From Gemmatimonadota bacterium (lineage in GTDB: Bacteria > Gemmatimonadota > Gemmatimonadetes > JACCXV01): a DNA stretch of 5,247 bases. The notes under the pieces were generated by a model. The model was not told the DNA's origin and made no database searches. It worked only from the letters and a program-made list of their open reading frames with translations. Of this stretch, positions 1-5,247 are shown one piece after another. The stretch's first letter is position 1. Each line of letters starts with the position of its first letter. The translations under genes were made by a program, and so were the position numbers. The stretch is from contig JACCXV010000310.1 in NCBI GenBank assembly GCA_013696835.1, positions 1-5,247 on the forward strand, given 5' to 3'.

Positions 1-103
1 CCCGCCGCCCGCCGCTCCAGGGGACGGCCATGCCGGCGGGAGCGGTGAGCGTAGCCGGCGGCGGGGGAGGGCCTCGCGCCAGGCGATTCACGAGCCGCCA
101 CCC

Positions 104-310
104 GTGACACGGATCCACGTCGACGAGGTGCACGCGGCACTGCTGCGGCTCGAGCCGTACCTCCCGCGCCTGCGCGCGGCCCGGCGCGACGCGGCAGCGG
201 GGAACCCCCCCGCCGAGGCCGCAACGCATCCCTCGACCGTGCCCGCGCCTCGCGCGCGTGCACAGGGTGCTATCCCGCCGGCCCCGCTGCGCTCCCTCGG
301 ACCACGCTGA
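104..310 (+). CDS. Possible small hypothetical protein (68 aa), uncertain
   Basis: This is an unrecognised ORF beginning GTG at 104, read as V/M-T-R-I-H-V-D-E-V-H-A-A-L-L. The GTG overlaps the TGA of an upstream open frame as GTGA (104-107), the same junction style seen at two secure gene boundaries in this window. The first 30 or so codons look coding: third positions are almost all G/C and second positions are A/T-rich, giving a possible amphipathic helix. The last half (about residue 34 on) is Pro/Ala/Arg-rich low complexity, like non-coding GC-rich DNA. The ORF stops 32 bp before the exporter's GTG. The frame is also open back to the left edge, so this could be the end of a longer protein, a decayed gene fragment or chance. 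No function can be proposed. Confidence 0.3.
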   Translation: MTRIHVDEVHAALLRLEPYLPRLRAARRDAAAGNPPAEAATHPSTVPAPRARAQGAIPPAPLRSLGPR

Positions 311-311
311 C

Positions 312-318
312 GAGGAGG
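312..318 (+). promoter_or_regulatory. Shine-Dalgarno-like GAGGAGG, far from the exporter start
   Basis: GAGGAGG lies just after the TGA at 308-310 and is the only strong purine-rich SD match upstream of the ABC exporter gene. It ends 24 nt before the GTG at 343, well beyond the usual 5-10 nt spacing. No in-frame NTG codon occurs closer to it apart from a CTG at 307-309, which precedes it. It may work poorly or through RNA folding, or it may be coincidental. Confidence 0.35.
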
Positions 319-342
319 ACGGACGATCCTTCCGATCCCGGC

Positions 343-2289
343 GTGAAACTCTACGGGCGGCTGCTGCGCTACCTGTGGCCCCACCGCGGCCTGTCCGCCC
401 TGAGCTTCGCGATCATGCTACTCTACGCCGTTCTCGACGGCGTGAGCTGGGTGATGTTCGTGCCGTTCCTGCGCATCCTCTTCGACCCGGGTCCCGGCGG
501 CGGCGCAGAGGTCGCCCGCTGGGTCGAGCCGCCGCCGCCCTCCTGGGCTGCCAGCGGCGGCGGGGACGGCGCGGAAGTGCCTTCCGCGGCCGGCTCGGAG
601 CTGGCCCGCGCCGCGGGCGGACTCCGGGACTGGCTCCTCGATGCGGTCGGGGGGTCGACCCGCATGGAGACCCTGACGCACGTCTGCGTCGCCATCCTCG
701 TCGTGTTCCTCCTGAAGTCGATCGTCAACTACGCGCAGCTCGTGCTCCCGCGCGTGGTGGAGGAGCGCGCTGCGCGCGACCTTCGCAACGAAGTCTTCGA
801 ACACCTGCACCGCTTGTCCCTGCCGTTCTTCCAGCGCGTGCGCTCCGGGAACATCCTGAACGTGGTCGTGAGCGACATCGGCCGGATCAAGCCGACGTTC
901 TCGCAGGGCGTCCACCGCCTCGCGCAGAAGGTTCTGGAGGCGGGCGTGGCGCTCGCCGTCCTGCTGTACACTAGCTGGAGCCTCACGCTCGTGACGCTCC
1001 TGGTCGTGCCGCCGCTGATCTACATCGTCGTGCAGGTCGCGCGCCGAATGCGCGCTTACAACCGGACGGCCATGGCGCAGTTCGCGGAGCTGACCGGGAA
1101 GGTGCAGGAGAACATCTTCGCGATGCGCGTCATCAAGGCCTTCACGGCCGAGGGGCGCGAGGTGCGGCGATTCCGCCGCGACAACCGCGCCTACTATCGA
1201 ACGGCGCTGAAGGCCGGGCGCTACGGCGTGATCGGCACGCCGCTGTCCGAGTTCGTGGTCGCCGCGGGGGTGGTTCTGATCCTGTGGTACGGCGGGTACC
1301 AGGTGCTCGTCCAGCGCACGCTCGAGCCCGAGATGTTCTTCCTGTTCCTCGCGTTCACGATCAAGCTGAACGCCCCGCTCAAGTTCCTCAGCCAGTTCAA
1401 CGAGATGATCCAGCCCGCGCTGGCCGCCGCCGAGCGGATGTTCGGACTGCTGGACACCGTTCCCGAGGTCGCCGAGCCGCCCGACCCGGTGCGCATCGCG
1501 TCCTTCCGCGACCGCATCCGCTACGAGGGCGTCTCCTTCGAATACGAGGGCGATGGAGATCCGGCGGCGCGGTCGCTCCCGGCCCTGCGTGGCGTGAGCC
1601 TGGAGATCGCGCGCGGGGAGATCGTGGCGCTCGTGGGGCCGAGCGGCGCCGGGAAGTCGACGCTGGTGGACCTGCTTCCCCGATTCCACGATCCCACGGC
1701 TGGCCGCATCCTGCTGGACAGCCACGATCTCCGCACCCTGGCGCTCGATGACCTGCGGGGGCTGCTGGGGATCGTGACGCAGGAGACGCTGCTCTTCCAC
1801 GACACGGTGCGCACGAACATCGCCTACGCCAATCCAGCCGCCACGGCGGAGGCGATCGTGGAGGCCGCGCGCACGGCCAACGCGTACGACTTCATCCGCG
1901 CGCTGCCGCAGGGCTTCGACACCGTGCTCGGCGAGCGGGGTCTGCGCCTCTCCGGTGGAGAACGCCAGCGCATCGCGATCGCCCGCGCCGTCCTCAAGAA
2001 CCCGCCGATCCTGATCCTCGACGAGGCCACATCATCCCTCGACACCACCTCCGAGCGACTCGTTCAGGAGGCTCTTCACCGGCTGATGCGCGAGCGCACG
2101 ACCATCGTGATCGCGCACCGGCTGTCCACCGTGCGGCATGCCGACCGCATCGTGGTGCTGGCGGGCGGGGCAGTCGTGGAGGAGGGGACGCACGCCGAGC
2201 TCCTCGAGCACGGCGAACTGTACCGCCGGCTCCACGAGGCCCAGTTCCAGGAGATGCCGCGCGGCGAGCCAGCCACGTCGCCGGCGTGA
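343..2289 (+). CDS. MsbA-like lipid-flippase ABC exporter (permease-ATPase fusion)
   Basis: This is a homodimer-forming ABC exporter half-transporter with an N-terminal type-I membrane domain and a C-terminal ATPase, 648 aa (E. coli MsbA is 582). By family it would flip a lipid-linked glycan, such as lipid A-core, across the inner membrane using ATP. Hydrophobic segments lie near residues 16-44, 111-135, 196-212, 214-232, 299-318 and 328-345. The ATPase is intact: A-loop aromatic near Y401, Walker A GPSGAGKST (432-440), Q-loop Q480, signature LSGGE (536-540), Walker B ILILD (556-560) followed by catalytic E561, D-loop SSLD (564-567) and switch H592. About 60 Pro/Gly-rich residues (48-108) separate TM1 from TM2, which accounts for the extra length. 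GTG 343 is chosen because the following KLYGRLLRYLWPH fits the MsbA N-terminus and no earlier ATG or GTG lies in frame. The stop overlaps the methyltransferase start. Adjacent glycosyltransferases support a glycolipid substrate, but a polysaccharide-intermediate flippase is also possible. Confidence 0.93.
   Translation: MKLYGRLLRYLWPHRGLSALSFAIMLLYAVLDGVSWVMFVPFLRILFDPGPGGGAEVARWVEPPPPSWAASGGGDGAEVPSAAGSELARAAGGLRDWLLDAVGGSTRMETLTHVCVAILVVFLLKSIVNYAQLVLPRVVEERAARDLRNEVFEHLHRLSLPFFQRVRSGNILNVVVSDIGRIKPTFSQGVHRLAQKVLEAGVALAVLLYTSWSLTLVTLLVVPPLIYIVVQVARRMRAYNRTAMAQFAELTGKVQENIFAMRVIKAFTAEGREVRRFRRDNRAYYRTALKAGRYGVIGTPLSEFVVAAGVVLILWYGGYQVLVQRTLEPEMFFLFLAFTIKLNAPLKFLSQFNEMIQPALAAAERMFGLLDTVPEVAEPPDPVRIASFRDRIRYEGVSFEYEGDGDPAARSLPALRGVSLEIARGEIVALVGPSGAGKSTLVDLLPRFHDPTAGRILLDSHDLRTLALDDLRGLLGIVTQETLLFHDTVRTNIAYANPAATAEAIVEAARTANAYDFIRALPQGFDTVLGERGLRLSGGERQRIAIARAVLKNPPILILDEATSSLDTTSERLVQEALHRLMRERTTIVIAHRLSTVRHADRIVVLAGGAVVEEGTHAELLEHGELYRRLHEAQFQEMPRGEPATSPA
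529..563 (+). repeat. 10-bp all-GC inverted repeat inside the exporter gene
   Basis: Positions 529-538 (CCGCCGCCGC) are the exact reverse complement of 554-563 (GCGGCGGCGG), with a 15-nt loop, so the mRNA could form a very stable hairpin. It lies in the part of the gene coding for the Pro/Gly-rich loop between TM1 and TM2 and reflects CCG/GGC triplet runs there. A further GGCGGCGGCG run lies at 497-506. It may be only a by-product of Pro and Gly codons in a GC-rich genome. Confidence 0.6.
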
Positions 2290-3197
2290 GCGGCGAGCCC
2301 CCGGCACCCCAGGCTGCGGCACGCGCGGCAGGGGCTCCCCTGCCGTCTGCCTTCTACGAGCGGCCAGGTCTCAACGTCGAGACCTACGATGCGCGCCTGG
2401 ATCCCGCCGGCACGCCCATCGAAGGCGACGTCGAGTTCTACGTGGCGCAGGCAGCCCGCTTCGGAGGCCCGGTCCTGGAGCTGGGATCCGGCACCGGACG
2501 CATTGCCTGGCCCCTGGCCGCTGCGGGTCACGACGTCGTGGGGCTCGAGCTCTCCGCGCCCATGCTGCGACTGGCCAGGCAGCGCGGCGCCGCTCTGCCG
2601 CCCAGCGTGGCGGCGCGCGCGAAGCTCGTGCAGGGCGACATGCGCGACTTCGATCTGGCGCGCGACTTCGATCTGGCGCGCGACTTCCCCCTCGCGCTGG
2701 TTCCCTTCCGCGCTTTCCAGCTCCTGCTGACGCCCGGCGAGCAGCGCTCCTGCCTGGCTTGCGCGCACCGGCACCTGCGGTCCGGGGCCCGCCTGATCCT
2801 CGACCTCTTCGATCCGCGCCTGGACTGGTGCCACGCGGGCGGCGACGGGGCCGAAGGGCTGCGTGCACGGGAGGCGCACAAGGCGGCAGGCCTCATGCGC
2901 CGCGAGCAGGTGGCGCATCCGGTCACGGGCAACGTCGTGCAGGTGCGGGTGGTAACGCACGAGAACGACCCCGTGCGCCAGATCAGCAGGCAGGTATGGC
3001 GCTTCACGGAACGCTCCACGGACGGCAGGGTGCTCCGGCGCGAGGAGGAGACCCTCGCCCTGCGCTGGACACATCGGCAGGAGATGCGCTACCTGCTGGA
3101 GCTCACGGGGTACAGCGTGGAGGCCGAGCTGTCGGACTTCCGCGGATCGCCCCCTGCGTACGGCAAGGAGCAGATCTGGATCGTGCGGCGGACGTGA
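2286..3197 (+). CDS. Class I SAM-dependent methyltransferase
   Basis: This is a 303-aa Rossmann-fold methyltransferase (Methyltransf_25/11-like), presumably cytoplasmic, that transfers a methyl group from S-adenosylmethionine. Motif I is VLELGSGTG (63-71), the acidic residue ending strand 2 is E88 in VVGLELS, and the motif III-type residue is D118 in VQGDMRDF. The motif IV/V region reads VPFRAFQLLLTP (139-150) and RLILDLFDP (169-177), typical of this family. The C-terminal third is mostly beta-rich and ends EQIWIVRR. GTG 2286 is chosen because it overlaps the exporter stop as GTGA, which implies translational coupling; residues 1-20 are Ala/Pro-rich and probably disordered. Oddities are an exact six-residue tandem duplication (RDFDLA twice, then RDFPLA, residues 120-137) between motifs III and IV, and Pro135 where relatives usually have Asp (FDL). 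The substrate is unknown; pairing with a glycolipid exporter suggests a sugar or envelope metabolite, but this is inference. Confidence 0.88.
   Translation: MSGEPPAPQAAARAAGAPLPSAFYERPGLNVETYDARLDPAGTPIEGDVEFYVAQAARFGGPVLELGSGTGRIAWPLAAAGHDVVGLELSAPMLRLARQRGAALPPSVAARAKLVQGDMRDFDLARDFDLARDFPLALVPFRAFQLLLTPGEQRSCLACAHRHLRSGARLILDLFDPRLDWCHAGGDGAEGLRAREAHKAAGLMRREQVAHPVTGNVVQVRVVTHENDPVRQISRQVWRFTERSTDGRVLRREEETLALRWTHRQEMRYLLELTGYSVEAELSDFRGSPPAYGKEQIWIVRRT
2642..2687 (+). repeat. Exact 18-bp tandem repeat, about 2.6 copies, in frame
   Basis: The unit GCGCGACTTCGATCTGGC occurs at 2642-2659, exactly again at 2660-2677, and its first ten bases recur at 2678-2687. The period of 18 keeps the frame and encodes RDFDLA-RDFDLA-RDF within the methyltransferase. 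The lack of any synonymous difference between copies suggests a recent slippage duplication of one unit. Confidence 0.95.
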
Positions 3198-3216
3198 GGC
3201 ACCCGTGCGGCGGACG
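3182..3216 (+). repeat. 13-bp direct repeat across the methyltransferase stop
   Basis: CGTGCGGCGGACG at 3182-3194 recurs exactly at 3204-3216, offset by 22 bp. The match continues to 15 of 16 bases, with TGA in the first copy (the stop codon) and GGA in the second. The first copy encodes the last residues of the methyltransferase; the second lies in the short convergent intergenic gap. It may be a small local duplication, and no function is evident. Confidence 0.85.
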
Positions 3217-3233
3217 GGAAACGGGGACGAGGC
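3198..3233. other. 36-bp convergent intergenic junction
   Basis: This gap separates the stop of the plus-strand methyltransferase (TGA ending 3197) from the stop of the minus-strand GT9 gene (TAG on the minus strand at 3236-3234). It carries the second copy of the 13-bp repeat. The only hairpin seen is a five-pair stem GGCCT/AGGCC (3231-3235 with 3240-3244, loop AGGG), which extends into the GT9 gene and has no T-tract on either side. A Rho-independent terminator is therefore not supported. Confidence 0.7.
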
Positions 3234-4367
3234 CTAGGGAGGCCCTGCCGTGCACGCGATGAGCTCCTCCACTTCGCGGATCACGCACGCGGATTCGATC
3301 GCGCGCACGTTGCCTCGCGCGTGGTCGCTGACCGCGCGGATTCGGCCCGGCGGCTGCCAGACCGCCGGATCTCCCGAGCCGTAGAGCCCCACGATGGGCA
3401 CCCCGGTCGTGGCTCCCACGTGGAGCACGCCCGTGTCGGGGCAGACCAGCAGTCGGGCACGGCGCAGCAACGCCGCGAGCTCCTCGATCGCGAGCGGGGG
3501 CAGCAGGTCGTGAGCCGGCACCCCGCTCCCGACGAACCAGGCGCGCGCCCGCTCCTCGCTGGGGCCGAAGGAGAGCAGGGCTCGAAAGCCCGCCCTCACG
3601 CAGTGCTCGCGGACCTCCAGGAAGCGTTCGAGCGGCCAGCGGTTGTGGACCTGCTTGCTGCCGGGGTGTATCACGACGAAGGGGGTCGCGTCCTCCACCT
3701 CCGCGGCGCGCAAGACCTGCCGGGCGCGCTCCTCGGCCTCGGGGCCAGGCTCGAGTTCCAGGCTGCGATCGACCACCTCCACGCCGAAGGGTTGCAGGAC
3801 GCCGCTGCACACGTCGATCTGATGCGCCTCGCGGGGAAGCCGCAGCGGGACGATGCAGTTGTAGGCGACGTTCGAGTGCGCCCCGCCGAAGCGCTCGGCG
3901 TCGTAGCGGATGCGGACCGGGGCGCCGCTCATTCGCGCCAGCATGTCCAGCGTGGCGTGGCAGCGGATGCTGACCAGCGTGAGACAGGCATCCGGCCCCC
4001 ACGCGCGAACGTCGCGCGCGGTCTCGGCGAAGCGCACCGGCTTGACGCCCGCTCCCAGCACGAAGAGCCGCGACAGGGCCGGGTTGTGTCGCCACACGGC
4101 GGCGTTGCGCCAGCCCGCCACGAGGCCGATCTCCAGATCGGGGTACGCGCGGTGCAGGGCCCGTACGGCGGGCGTCGCCACGAGCGCGTCGCCCAGCGTG
4201 TAGAGCTCCCGCAGCACGACGATCCGCCGCATGGCCTCGAAGCGAATGCCCGAAGGCTGCCGTTGCGGGCCCGCGTCGAGCGCCAGCAGAGGATAGAGCA
4301 GACGCCTGGAGCCGCGGGCCAGGCCGAGGCGCACGTGCCGGACGGCTGCGGGTGAGCGGCGAGTCAC
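3234..4367 (-). CDS. Glycosyltransferase family 9 (heptosyltransferase-like)
   Basis: This is a 377-aa GT-B enzyme of family 9, which in characterised members (WaaC, WaaF, WaaQ) adds heptose from ADP-heptose to the LPS inner core on the cytoplasmic side of the inner membrane. The N-terminal Rossmann domain starts at MRRIVVLRELYTLGDALVATP (46-66); D60 in LGD aligns with the Asp proposed as catalytic base in WaaC. The C-terminal nucleotide-sugar domain has VVIHPGSK (231-238), NRWPLERF (242-249) and the family signature CPDTGVLHVGATTGVPIVGL (309-328). The start GTG at 4367 overlaps the upstream GT4 stop as GTGA, giving a 45-residue basic, partly hydrophobic extension (RRLLYPLLALDA). An internal ATG at 4232 (M46) would instead give the canonical family N-terminus. 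The sugar donor is not determined; it may be a heptose or another sugar. Confidence 0.9.
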   Translation of the reverse strand: MTRRSPAAVRHVRLGLARGSRRLLYPLLALDAGPQRQPSGIRFEAMRRIVVLRELYTLGDALVATPAVRALHRAYPDLEIGLVAGWRNAAVWRHNPALSRLFVLGAGVKPVRFAETARDVRAWGPDACLTLVSIRCHATLDMLARMSGAPVRIRYDAERFGGAHSNVAYNCIVPLRLPREAHQIDVCSGVLQPFGVEVVDRSLELEPGPEAEERARQVLRAAEVEDATPFVVIHPGSKQVHNRWPLERFLEVREHCVRAGFRALLSFGPSEERARAWFVGSGVPAHDLLPPLAIEELAALLRRARLLVCPDTGVLHVGATTGVPIVGLYGSGDPAVWQPPGRIRAVSDHARGNVRAIESACVIREVEELIACTAGPP

Positions 4368-5247
4368 GCCGGTACCCGCCGGGGTGCGCCACCCGCCGAG
4401 GGCGCCTGCGAGACGCCGGCCGCTCGCTCGCTGCAGGCGAGCGCGAACTCCCCGAAGCGCCCGTCGACCGCGGCTGCGAACCCCTCCTCGTAGCCCTGCA
4501 CCATGCGCTCCAGCGAGAAGTCGCGCTCGACCCGCGCACGCGCGGCTGCGCCGAGGCTCTCGCGCAGCCCCGGGTCCTCGGCGAGATGGTCGAGCTCTTC
4601 GGCGAGGGTGCCGGCGTCGTCGGGTGTGAACAGCCGCCCTTCCGACGGCGCTGCTAGCAGCTCGGGAACGCTTCCCGCGTGCGCGGCGACCACGGGGCGC
4701 GCGCAGGCCATCGCCTCGGCCACGGCGAGCCCGAATGATTCCACGCGCGAGGGCAGGGCCACCACGTCGAAGGCATTGTAGGCGGCGACGGTGTCGCTCT
4801 CGAAACCGGCGAAGACCGCCCGCACGCCGGCGGCGGCCGCCAGGTCACGCAGCGGCGATTCGTCCTCCCCCTCACCCACGAAGGCCAGCGTGGGCCGTGA
4901 GCGCGAAGCCGCCGCGGCCGCGATGAGGACGTGCTGAGCCTTGCGGCGCCGCTGCAGCTGTCCCACGCACCCGACGAGATACTCCCCGCGCGCAACGCAG
5001 TGCGCGGAACGCCAGGCGGCACCCGCGTCGGGCTGCCGTCGGAAGCGGCCCAGATCCACGCCGTTGTGGACGACGGCGACGGCTCGCGCGTCGGGGAAGC
5101 GCTCCAGCAACCGGTCGCGGATGAAGAACGATGGAGCGATGGATCCCTTCACCCAGCCCCGGAGCAGCCGGCGCTGGACGCGCTTGCCGGACCGGCGCCC
5201 CGCGCCCGCGTTCCCGGCGCCGGGAGTTTGCCCGGTCGGGTCCGGAC
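4364..5247 (-). CDS. Glycosyltransferase family 4, C-terminal part (5' end off the window)
   Basis: This is the C-terminal 293 residues of a GT-B retaining glycosyltransferase (GT4/RfaG-like) that transfers a sugar from a nucleotide donor during LPS or polysaccharide assembly. The frame is open to the right edge, and reading past the internal GTG at 5152 gives coherent sequence (QRRLLRGWVKGSIAPSFFIR), so the true start and acceptor domain lie beyond the window. Visible landmarks (numbered from the first full codon) are HNGVDLGRF (60-68), the domain start LVGCVGQL (90-97), VGEGED (123-128) and the donor-binding ESFGLAVAE (169-177), an E-x7-E motif, followed by AMACARPVVA and GSVPELL. The usual Lys-Gly after the first strand reads Lys-Ala here (KAQHVLI). 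The stop overlaps the GT9 start as GTGA, implying coupled translation. Donor and acceptor sugars cannot be told. Confidence 0.9.
   Translation of the reverse strand, partial: PDPTGQTPGAGNAGAGRRSGKRVQRRLLRGWVKGSIAPSFFIRDRLLERFPDARAVAVVHNGVDLGRFRRQPDAGAAWRSAHCVARGEYLVGCVGQLQRRRKAQHVLIAAAAASRSRPTLAFVGEGEDESPLRDLAAAAGVRAVFAGFESDTVAAYNAFDVVALPSRVESFGLAVAEAMACARPVVAAHAGSVPELLAAPSEGRLFTPDDAGTLAEELDHLAEDPGLRESLGAAARARVERDFSLERMVQGYEEGFAAAVDGRFGEFALACSERAAGVSQAPSAGGAPRRVPA

Larger units (their letters stand above)
1..342. other. Left-edge region without a confident gene
   Basis: No recognisable protein family is seen in any frame. All three plus-strand frames are partly open because of the high GC. 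Frame 1 ends at a TGA at 46-48, frame 3 ends at a TGA at 105-107, and frame 2 is open from the left edge to a TGA at 308-310. The end of an upstream plus-strand gene may lie in frame 3 (about 34 Gly/Arg/Pro-rich residues) or frame 1 (15 residues), but neither tail is recognisable. The stretch otherwise holds the weak 68-codon ORF at 104-310 and a GAGGAGG motif before the ABC exporter gene. No tRNA, convincing promoter or strong terminator was seen. Confidence 0.6.

Noticed and set aside
1..40. Seven-pair GC stem (1-7 with 34-40) as a terminator of an upstream gene
   Set aside because: The loop is 26 nt and there is no T-tract; such pairings are common by chance in CCG/CGG-rich sequence.
258..974. 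Plus-strand open frame of 238 codons starting before the exporter
   Set aside because: Arg/Pro-rich out-of-frame shadow of the exporter's first third.
418..1800. Long minus-strand open frame (460 codons) across the exporter gene
   Set aside because: It is antisense to an exporter with every ABC motif intact. Its translation is His/Arg/Glu/Asp-rich with no family signature, as expected of the antisense shadow of a GC-rich gene.
2076..3074. Minus-strand open frame of 332 codons across the exporter/methyltransferase junction
   Set aside because: It crosses two real genes antisense and only mirrors the 18-bp repeat (RQIEVA copies).
3231..3244. Five-pair hairpin GGCCT/AGGCC as a bidirectional terminator
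   Set aside because: The stem is short, it lies partly in the GT9 coding end, and there is no T-tract on either strand.
3321..4355. Plus-strand open frame of 344 codons opposite GT9
   Set aside because: It mirrors the GT9 codons on the other strand, and no recognisable domain is present.
3103..4539. Minus-strand open frame of 478 codons overlapping GT9 and GT4
   Set aside because: It lies in another frame of two well-supported genes. The product is Arg/Pro/Gly/Ala-rich without motifs.
5150..5152. GTG at 5152 as the start of the GT4 gene
   Set aside because: The frame stays open with GT4-like sequence upstream to the window edge, and a GT4 enzyme needs an N-terminal domain of roughly 150 residues or more that is not yet present here.
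1..5247. CRISPR array, tRNA/rRNA, insertion sequence, attachment site or defence system
   Set aside because: No spaced repeat series, tRNA-like fold, transposase or integrase motifs, or terminal inverted repeats were seen; nearly all of 343-5247 is filled by four ordinary envelope-type genes.

Overview
The window is a very GC-rich (about 70% by eye) bacterial chromosomal segment. It looks like part of a cell-envelope glycan locus: lipopolysaccharide or a related surface polysaccharide or glycolipid. A lipid-flippase-type ABC exporter beside a heptosyltransferase-family (GT9) enzyme and a GT4 glycosyltransferase points to a Gram-negative, diderm organism. GTG starts, four-base GTGA gene overlaps and strong G/C at third codon positions fit a high-GC lineage (for example Myxococcota, Gemmatimonadota, Planctomycetota or a related candidate phylum). 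The sequence alone does not fix the phylum.

Layout. Positions 1-342 hold no confident gene. There is an uncertain 68-codon ORF (104-310, +) that starts in a GTGA overlap with a frame running in from the left edge, then a Shine-Dalgarno-like GAGGAGG. Positions 343-2289 (+) encode a complete 648-residue half-type ABC exporter, MsbA-like, with an unusually long periplasmic loop between TM1 and TM2. Positions 2286-3197 (+) encode a class I SAM-dependent methyltransferase that overlaps the exporter gene by GTGA and carries an exact in-frame 18-bp tandem duplication. A 36-bp convergent junction (3198-3233) separates these from the minus-strand pair: a GT9 glycosyltransferase (3234-4367) and, upstream of it, a GT4 glycosyltransferase (4364-5247). 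The GT4 gene runs off the right edge, so its N-terminal domain is missing here. These two also overlap by GTGA.

How it fits together (inference). The GT4 and GT9 enzymes would add sugars to a lipid-linked or core oligosaccharide on the cytoplasmic face. The ABC exporter would flip the finished or partial glycolipid. The co-translated methyltransferase may modify a sugar or another small substrate of the same pathway. Nothing here amounts to a clear new defence or mobile system. The points most worth a second look are the in-frame duplication inside the methyltransferase fold, the Pro/Gly-rich exporter loop with its GC hairpin, the poorly spaced ribosome-binding site before the exporter, and the possible small ORF upstream.
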